Positions 58,399 through 64,000 of a stretch of DNA of 64,000 nucleotides are shown piece by piece. Within the stretch, counting starts at the first letter, position 1, and the number at the start of each line of letters is the position of its first letter. Position numbers and translations under genes: made by a program. Origin of the DNA: Symbiodinium natans (Eukaryota; Sar; Dinophyceae; Suessiales; Symbiodiniaceae); assembly GCA_905221605.1 (NCBI GenBank), contig CAJNDS010002329.1:259501-323500 (forward strand), given 5' to 3'. The notes below the pieces were generated by a model. It was not told the DNA's origin. It saw only the letters and a program-made list of their open reading frames with translations, and ran no database searches.

Positions 58399-59383
58399 AC
58401 TTTCCTTTTCCTTTTAGACGATCGATCTCCATTGGGATTGGTCCTTGGTACTCCTTGGAGCTTGAACTTGTTCCTGGGGCCTGAACGCTCAATGACCCCA
58501 AGATGTTCTCAGCAGACCACGTTTGGTTGCTTCTCTCGTACTGTAGCAGCTTCGTCCTCAAATCATTGTAACTTGTCTTCTCATTGATTCCTACCATGAT
58601 GTGCTGCTTCAGACTCTGCGGGATGCCCTTCAGCAACGTCCCAATCTTTAGGTTGTCATCGTACTTCGTTGCCGATAACTTCTCGTACTCATTGACCAGC
58701 TTCTCGAACGTGAGGACATAATCCATCAGGCTAGCTCCCTTTGCCATTGCAGGGAATCCTACCAAGGCTTGGGCCATTGCCAGACTTCTAGATCTAGAGG
58801 ATGGTTCGAGCTCCATTGTGAGTCGCCTCCAGACTTCAAATCCATCCATGTTGTCGATGCTTCTTAACACCTTCAACGGACGATTCTTCAAGTAGCTGCT
58901 CAAGACGGAGTACAGCTTCATTCCTCTTATCTTTCGTCCTTCATTCGCTGCATAAAAATCATCGATGTCATCCTCGATGTCAAGTGCATCCGTTGATGCT
59001 TCGGCTTTCTTCAAGTCTGCTAAGAACTCATAGTCCATGAATGCTAGAAAGTTCTTAAAGGCGAAACCCCAGTCACTCCATTGAGAGACTTCTTCTTCCA
59101 GTGTTGCCGGGTTGAACACTTCTGGTGGCTTCAAGATCTTTCCTCCGGTGTCGAACGGGACACCTGAGGGTTGCGCCCTTGGCGCTCCTTCACCTCCCAA
59201 ACTTCTCGGGGAGTTTCTCGCAGCTTGGGCAGCACCTTGGCTGGCTGCCTCAGTGAGCCTTTGCATTGCTTCTGTCAGCTGCTGTTGCTGAGTCGCTGTT
59301 TGGCTCGCAACTCTTCCTAGAGCTTCTGTGGCCTGGCCAATGCCAGCCAGCATTGCTTCAAAGTTTCTTTGTTGTTCTGCCAT
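58310..59383 (-). pseudogene. gag (capsid-like) of the copia element
   Basis: ATG at 59381-59383. It encodes a Gln/Ala-rich N-terminal helix (QQQLTEAMQRLTEAASQG), then a UBN2-like capsid region (WSDWGFAFKNFLAFMD ... GFEVWRRLTMELEPSSRSR ... YVLTFEKLVNEYEKLSATKY ... YNDLRTKLLQYERSNQTW), typical of copia Gag, and a Gly/Lys-rich linker where the frame is lost in a GGAAAAGGAAAAGG-type run near 58310. The same frame continues out of register to 57905. Confidence 0.8.
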
Positions 59384-59460
59384 TGCTCTGACGATCTAGG
59401 CAAGTCGTCCAGACTCAAGGCTCTTGCTCCTTTACCTTCTTCTTTCTACCGATCCAACAG

Positions 59461-59640
59461 GGCGTAGTTAATGAACCTTAACTCCTGTCTTCTTCAGCCT
59501 CAGCAAGGCGTAGTTAATGAACCTTAACTCTTGCTGTCCTTTTGACTTCTTTCCGAATTTCCTCCGGTGATAACGCCCACCGGAAAACGAACTTCTTCTT
59601 TCGCAGGGCGTAGTTGAGAAACCTTAACTCCTGCTTTCCT
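59461..59640. repeat. Three direct repeats in the retrotransposon leader
   Basis: GGCGTAGTT(A/G)A(T/G)(A/G)AACCTTAACTC(C/T)TG occurs at about 59461, 59508 and 59605, 5' of gag on the element's strand. It could be leader or LTR sub-repeats. Confidence 0.75.
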
Positions 59641-60040
59641 TTCCTTCTTTCCAGCTCGCTAGCTGGCTGCCAGCCCTTCGGCTGGGCTTATCTTCTTTCC
59701 CTGGATCTGCTTCTTCAGCTGCTGGCCTTCGCCAACAGCTCCGCTACCATAAAAGTTTAAAGGCTAATCTTAACCTTTCTAGAACACAGGTTCTCGGCAC
59801 TCTTTTTCCTTCACTCGCGGCTTTCCACGAGAGGTGCGGTTTGAGCCTATACATGTCGGGCATGAAAAGTGAACTGTTTGTTAAAGTCACAACCTGTCAA
59901 ATAACTTTCCAACATTGAACAGCGAAATCTCAACCTTATGATCTGTCTGTCTCTAGAAAGCATTGATCTTTTTCTGACGACACTTGTCGAGGCGATCAAA
60001 GAACAATGTTGCATATGTCTCATCACTTGAGTGCAGTCTC
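59641..60040. other. Possible 5' LTR or leader, no gene
   Basis: No coding sequence supported. An imperfect palindrome GCTCGCTAGCTGGCTGCCAGCCCTTCGGCTGGGC lies around 59650-59690. The right part resembles 50495-50525 over about 30 bp. Confidence 0.4.
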
Positions 60041-60380
60041 AAGACCCCAAAAAAACACGCGTCACGTGACCTCCACAGTGCGAGAAAGATCTTACGGGAA
60101 CACTGCAAGACTGCTTGTCTTGGATGCCCACCAAAGACCAGTCTGGCAAGCCAAGTACACATATCGACGGCGTTTTTGTTTTCTTGTGTGAGTTGACTGC
60201 AGCATTTTTTGAACTTAAACAGGTTCCAAAAAACAGCTGTATTCCGGGCACCGAAATGGGCCCTGGATTGGATTTCTTTTCTGAAAACAAGGTCCGCGCA
60301 TATCAGCCAATATCTTGGTTGCGCAGCAGTCCACCTGCGTTCCAGTGCACAACATGCAGATTGTGCGCCAGTGTGGCGTC
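60040..60380 (-). pseudogene. Possible LINE endonuclease remnant
   Basis: One minus-strand frame reads NLHVVHWNAGGLLRNQ, a stop, then about 85 residues ending with DWSLVGIQDKQS. WNxGGL and D-x-x-x-IQ-x recall the first blocks of APE-type endonucleases of LINE elements. No further blocks are visible and an in-frame stop is present. Another frame (59953-60495) is open for 180 codons, so the assignment is weak. Confidence 0.22.
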
Positions 60381-60699
60381 CGAATGCAATGTGCAGTCGG
60401 TAAGGGTGGAACCAGGCAAAAAGGAACCGTAAAAGTTCTGATGTCGTGCTTCGTTTTGTGTTCTTCGTGCTGGGAAGTGTCTCACGTTGTCTCACGTTGT
60501 AGCCCTAATTCCCGAGTGGGATGCAAAGAGCCCAGGCCTTGGGTGAGGTGGGAAGCAAAGAGCCCGCGCGGGCGGTGCTGCAGCCTTGGTGTAGGAGGCA
60601 AAGAGACCGGGGAGGCCGCGCTGCAGCCCTTGTTTTTTTGGGTGAGGGGGAAGCAAAAAAGTCTTCCTCTGGTTCCAAGAAAGGATTTTTCTTGGCAGA

Positions 60700-60885
60700 T
60701 GTTTCCAAGTGGAGCAGATGTTTCAGCAAATGTTTCAGAACCTTGTTTCCAGAACTTATTTCGGAACCTTATTTCCGGAACCCTACTTCCGGGGCCTTAT
60801 TTCCGGAACCTTCTTACCGGAACCTTCCGAAACCTTATTTCCGGAACCCTTATTTCGGAACCTTATTTCGCCGGAAGTATGTTTA
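60700..60885. repeat. TTCCGGAACCxTATTT minisatellite
   Basis: About nine copies of a 15-18 bp unit. The TTCCGGAA core is palindromic. The open plus-strand frame (PEPYFRNLISG-type repeats) is a product of the repeat. Confidence 0.88.
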
Positions 60886-61169
60886 ATGTGAGGAGTAATC
60901 TTTACCCCTTCAGTTGCAGCACTACACTGTCCGAAACTCTCATTTCTTCTTTTCTCTACCGTTGCCGGCTGAAGCCCTGGTTCACAAAAACCACTTTTGA
61001 TTTGACGACGGAACTCACCGAAGGTGATGAAGTTTTATTTTCAAAAGCTGTGTTTTGAAATTACATTGGTAATTTCAACATGCGAGTTTTACTTTGATTT
61101 CTTCCCAACTTGCTTCATGCCTTCATGTCACAGTTGAACAGTGAAGATGCATGGCAATCTTTGGGCCCA

Positions 61170-61317
61170 GGGTGGGAGGTGGGTTTTCCCCCTTACTCGA
61201 ATCCTCTCGAGGAATTTTGTTTGCCGTAGCCATTTTGGCTCAAGGGTGGGAGGTGGGTTTTCCCCCTTACTCGAATCCTCTCGAGGAATTTTGTTTGGAG
61301 CGGGGGGTTTTTGGTCT
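61170..61317. repeat. 74-bp direct duplication
   Basis: GGGTGGGAGGTGGGTTTTCC ... CTCTCGAGGAATTTTGTTTG occurs at 61170-61223 and again at 61244-61297. Between them lies the spliced-leader copy. The sequence before the first copy (ATGGCAATCTTTGGGCCCAG) is vaguely similar to the leader and could be a more decayed one. Confidence 0.9.
61223..61244 (+). other. Genomic copy of the dinoflagellate spliced leader
   Basis: The 22 bases match the dinoflagellate trans-spliced leader consensus completely (D = G here, core CCATTTTGGCTCAAG). The next bases are GGTGGG, not the GTACG-like donor of SL RNA genes, so this is not an SL RNA gene but a copy carried in by a retroposed, trans-spliced mRNA. It lies 166 bp upstream of the recomb­inase start codon, on the same strand. 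Confidence 0.88.
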
Positions 61318-61409
61318 TGCCATGGATACAATGTTCTTTCCTTGATGGAGTACTGCTACCGATTGGCTCACTTTCTTTCCGAGGCTTGCAACAATAACTG
61401 AGCTGGAGC

Positions 61410-63476
61410 ATGACGAATGTTCGCAGTGCAACTTTGGATGCTGTTTTGACACACTCAGGATCTGGGTCTTTTCAGCTGCCTTGGGAGATTGGAGTTTTCG
61501 CTGAAATTTTTGGAACTGAGCATGGAAGGATTCTGCCTATGGTTGAAAGGGTTGCGGATCCTGGAGCAACCATCGAAAAGGCAGAGGCCAGCACCTGTTC
61601 GCCTATGGTCGAATCTGTGTCCGGCGCTCACAATCATTCGCGGAAGCTTTTTCTTGGGCATGCTGTTTCTACAGAGCTGGGACGAGTGCATCCGACTCCG
61701 GAGGAGCAACTGTCGCTGATGGCGCAACGCTTTGAGTTGATTCTTGCTCATTCCTTTGAGGCCTCAGTTTTGGGAAGAAGAATTCAGGACCTCGACAGAG
61801 AAGAGAGGCTGGCCAAGATCGAGCTTGCTCTTGGTGGCAAGTCGCTCGGCACCCTGAAAAAGAGATATGGGCAGGCTGCTCGATTTGTGACCTGGGCGAA
61901 TGGTGAAAACATGGTCGCTTTTCCAATAGCTGGGCAAGTGGCTGAGGAATACTTACAGCATTTGTCTACGTCGGCTGCGAGACACTCTGCTTTGACTGGG
62001 GCGATTGAGAGCATGAATTTTCTCCACCATGTTCTTGGAGTGGACATGGATCCAAGAGCATGTCTTGCACCTGTGGTTCAGGGCATCCTTCGTAAGGCAC
62101 GAAAGAATCGGCCCCCGAAGAAGCAGGCCCGGGCACTCAAAGTTTGCGAGTTGCTGGATCTTGAGAATGCCCTAACATCCCACGACTACAGCGCAATTGA
62201 CAGATTTTGCATTGGCTGTTTTCTCGCTGCTGTATACGGACGCGCAAGGTTGGGGGATCTTAGAGTGATCGAAGGAGTGCTTTTGGACTTCACTGAGAAC
62301 CAGGCCGACTCTTGTGGTTACCTGGAAGTGGTGTCGCTTTCCCACAAGTGCAGCATGGCCAGCAACCGTCAGGGGTTACGGTTGCACCTTGTGATTCCTG
62401 CAAAAGGCATTGGGCCCCGATGCTGGGGTCGCGACTTTGTGCAGGTCGCAAAAGAGTGCGGTCGTGATCTGGACAAAATCTCGAGCGGAGAACCCTTGCT
62501 GTATATGCCGGATGTGCATGGTGGTTTTTCTGACGTCCCTGCTGAGACTGCTACCTTTACCGCATGGATTGCTGAGATCTTGGGAACGATGCCGAGTTTC
62601 TGTGGTGAGCGCATTACAGGCCACACTGCAAAGCACACGCTTCTTGAGTGGATGGGAAAGGCTGGCTTGGATCTGGACAATCAATCTTTGCTGGGACATC
62701 ACGTATTGGTGGGCAGAAACTCTGCTTTGACGTATGCGAGGGACCAGCAATCTTCCCCTGTGAGAAAGTTGGAAGCTATGCTGTCAGATGTGAGACTGGG
62801 AGTGTTCTTGCCAGATGTGAGTCGTTCTGGAATGTTCGCAAAGAACCCGAAACCTCTTGGTATCATTTCCTTGGCGCCGCAGGATCAGCCCGGAGAGTCG
62901 GGGCAAGCTGAGCCGAGCCCAGTGGTCTCAGAAGTGGGCGAATCTACCGCTGATCGAGTTGGACTCGAAGCGGAGTGGGAGCTGCCTAATGCTTCTGAGA
63001 ACATGTCTGAGGAGATGTGGTACAAGCAGCTCGCTGATGATGACGGTGGCGCATTTTCGGATGCCCCTGATGATGCCATTGGACTGGGTGTTTTTGACAA
63101 AGATCCTGCTGCTGAAGATTCATTTGAACCTGGCTCATCATCCTCGAGTGAATCGTCAAGTGATGAGTCTCTGGATGAGAAAGTGCAAGCTTGTGGAGCC
63201 TTGGCCAGCAGCTCCCGATCCGATGTTGGGGCAGAATGTTCTGTGTACCAGAATCGCATGACGAAGAAGCTGCACCTACTTCCGCGGGGCAGCTCCTCGA
63301 ACAAGTTCGTGTGTGGGCGACTGCTAGATGACAAGCATCGAGAGTTTGTTGGAGGTGTGATGGTTGCTTCCATGAAGTGCATATCCTGTCACCGAGGCAA
63401 GCCGATCAATGATGTAGGTGCTCTGTGCCACGCTCTGGATGCAGCCTCAAAGAGGCGCAGAACCAGCGGGGCCTGA
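61410..63476 (+). CDS. Tyrosine recombinase (DIRS/Crypton-like element)
   Basis: An intact 688-codon frame. The N-terminal half includes a SAM-like/core-binding region (LGTLKKRYGQAARFVTWANG ... EYLQHLSTSAARHSALTGAI). The catalytic domain shows the expected order: Arg in AAVYGRARLGDLRVIEG, Lys/His in TGHTAKHTLLEWMGKAGLD, His in SLLGHHVLVGR and the nucleophile Tyr in SALTYARDQQSSPVRKL. The usual HxxR box reads HTAK here, with Lys at the Arg position. After residue about 460 comes an acidic Ser-rich linker and a C-terminal Cys motif (KFVCGR ... MKCISCHRGKP). Recombinases of this layout belong to DIRS or Crypton elements (established for the families); no reverse transcriptase is in the window, so which of the two is open. 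The first ATG at 61410 gives the longest frame; the core could also start at a later Met. Confidence 0.82.
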   Translation: MTNVRSATLDAVLTHSGSGSFQLPWEIGVFAEIFGTEHGRILPMVERVADPGATIEKAEASTCSPMVESVSGAHNHSRKLFLGHAVSTELGRVHPTPEEQLSLMAQRFELILAHSFEASVLGRRIQDLDREERLAKIELALGGKSLGTLKKRYGQAARFVTWANGENMVAFPIAGQVAEEYLQHLSTSAARHSALTGAIESMNFLHHVLGVDMDPRACLAPVVQGILRKARKNRPPKKQARALKVCELLDLENALTSHDYSAIDRFCIGCFLAAVYGRARLGDLRVIEGVLLDFTENQADSCGYLEVVSLSHKCSMASNRQGLRLHLVIPAKGIGPRCWGRDFVQVAKECGRDLDKISSGEPLLYMPDVHGGFSDVPAETATFTAWIAEILGTMPSFCGERITGHTAKHTLLEWMGKAGLDLDNQSLLGHHVLVGRNSALTYARDQQSSPVRKLEAMLSDVRLGVFLPDVSRSGMFAKNPKPLGIISLAPQDQPGESGQAEPSPVVSEVGESTADRVGLEAEWELPNASENMSEEMWYKQLADDDGGAFSDAPDDAIGLGVFDKDPAAEDSFEPGSSSSSESSSDESLDEKVQACGALASSSRSDVGAECSVYQNRMTKKLHLLPRGSSSNKFVCGRLLDDKHREFVGGVMVASMKCISCHRGKPINDVGALCHALDAASKRRRTSGA

Positions 63477-63554
63477 TGGTCTTCCAATGCCTGCCCCGTG
63501 CAATGGATGGACCCCGGATTTGGCTGCTTTGTGCAATGCCTCTTGAATTATCTT

Positions 63555-63685
63555 CATATTCCGCGGCCTGCTTCGTGCATTGGCCCGAAGCTATCTGTTT
63601 CTGTGGTCTGCTTCGTGCACTGACCCGAGCCTTCAGTCCGACGCCTCGGCCTGCTTCGTGCACTGGCCCGAATCTTCTGCGCAGC
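63555..63685. repeat. Three copies of CTGCTTCGTGCAxTGxCCCGA
   Basis: About 48-bp spaced copies at about 63568, 63608 and 63649, with a degenerate fourth at about 63523, between the recombinase stop and the next start codon. Confidence 0.85.
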
Positions 63686-63886
63686 GCAAATGGCTCCGTG
63701 CCCATCTTGCGAGTGACGGCAGTGCGGTGTCTTTTGTGGCAGCTGTCCTGTGCCGACTGCTTGTCTATGCAGTGATGATCGCAGCTTGCAGTTCAGAGAC
63801 ATTTTTCATGTCAGTTTGATTTTGTGCTACATGTTCATCTTCACGACAACTTTTGCTACGAGTAAAGGCATTTCTTGCTCACAAAC

Positions 63887-64000
63887 ATGGCATCCATTCT
63901 GAAGAGTGAGGCCGCCTTCAGGGCGAAAGCTGAGGAGTGCGGCTTGTCACAGGAGGTGATCGCTGAGTTTTTCGCAGCTGGAATAAAGACGATTTCTCTG
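63887..64000 (+). CDS. Start of second ORF of the recombinase unit (truncated by window)
   Basis: ATG at 63887-63889 opens a frame of 38 codons to the window edge: MASILKSEAAFRAKAEECGL then SQEVIAEFFAAGIKTISL. I have an impression of this N-terminus (helical, SAM-like 'LKSE..F..KA...GL' pattern) from many dinoflagellate multicopy ORFs but cannot name its function. Same strand as the recombinase and 410 bp downstream, so the two may form one element. Confidence 0.5.
   Translation, partial: MASILKSEAAFRAKAEECGLSQEVIAEFFAAGIKTISL

Larger units (their letters stand above)
52538..59383 (-). mobile_element. Ty1/copia-type LTR retrotransposon, decayed
   Basis: Gene order on the minus strand is gag - zinc knuckle - protease - integrase - reverse transcriptase - RNase H, which defines Ty1/copia (established). 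The coding sequence changes frame four times (about 58310, 57530, 55650 and 53830), so no full polyprotein can be made without correction. I did not find a convincing pair of long terminal repeats; a 30-bp similarity between about 50495-50525 and 59925-59955 (TTGAACAGCGAA...TCAAC.TTATGAT.TG) is the only hint of element ends. Confidence 0.85.

Noticed and set aside
60315-61058. 247-codon plus-strand frame
   Set aside because: Much of it is the TTCCGGAACC minisatellite translated (PEPYFRNLISG); the rest lacks a motif.
61223-61260. SL RNA gene
   Set aside because: The leader is not followed by a GT donor or by the SL RNA intron region; the duplication context fits a retroposed copy better.

Overview
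The window looks like nuclear DNA of a dinoflagellate, most likely a Symbiodiniaceae/Suessiales-type genome. Four things point there: a perfect copy of the 22-nt dinoflagellate spliced-leader sequence (61223-61244); degenerate TTTAGGG/CCCTAAA arrays; genes split into many short exons whose introns often begin with GC or GA instead of GT and end in AG before a G; and long simple-repeat tracts between sparse genes. All exon models below were assembled by hand from reading frame, splice phase and family motifs, so their edges are approximate.

Layout. 1-838 is a TG/CG microsatellite with a 100-N gap. 0.9-46 kb is a one-directional array of minus-strand genes: a Gly/Pro/Met-rich coiled-coil protein (0.9-2.5 kb), a small membrane protein (5.9-6.3 kb), a PUB-domain exon (10.5 kb), a PPPDE/DeSI-type thiol peptidase (13.4-13.9 kb), a long coiled-coil protein (16.5-18.8 kb), then a repeat block (19.3-25.4 kb), then a very large gene (26.9-44.8 kb), and the end of another coiled-coil gene (45.5 kb). 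The repeat block holds a 569-bp tandem duplication, telomere-like arrays that meet head to head near 21.13 kb, and two inverted 'GATTC..GAAAC' arrays around a poly-C minisatellite.

The centrepiece is the gene at 26.9-44.8 kb. Its readable exons encode, in order, three PAN/Apple-like cysteine repeats, a Thr-rich linker, a complete DUF1800 domain with a large insertion that carries a cytochrome-b5-like HPGG motif, and a complete DUF1501 domain. In bacteria DUF1800 and DUF1501 proteins are usually encoded side by side; here they appear to be one polypeptide. An intact single-exon gene for a ubiquitin-like plus seven-blade WD40 protein (33374-34525) sits, same strand, inside the intron that separates two DUF1800 exons.

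46-52 kb is mostly repeats (CTTCGAAGG, AAGCCCCCCTT) with pieces of decayed coding sequence. 52.5-59.4 kb is a decayed Ty1/copia-type retrotransposon on the minus strand (gag, protease, integrase, reverse transcriptase, RNase H) broken by four frameshifts. 61.4-63.5 kb carries an intact 688-codon tyrosine recombinase on the plus strand, preceded by the spliced-leader copy and followed at 63887 by the start of another ORF that runs off the window; together they look like a dinoflagellate DIRS/Crypton-like mobile unit.
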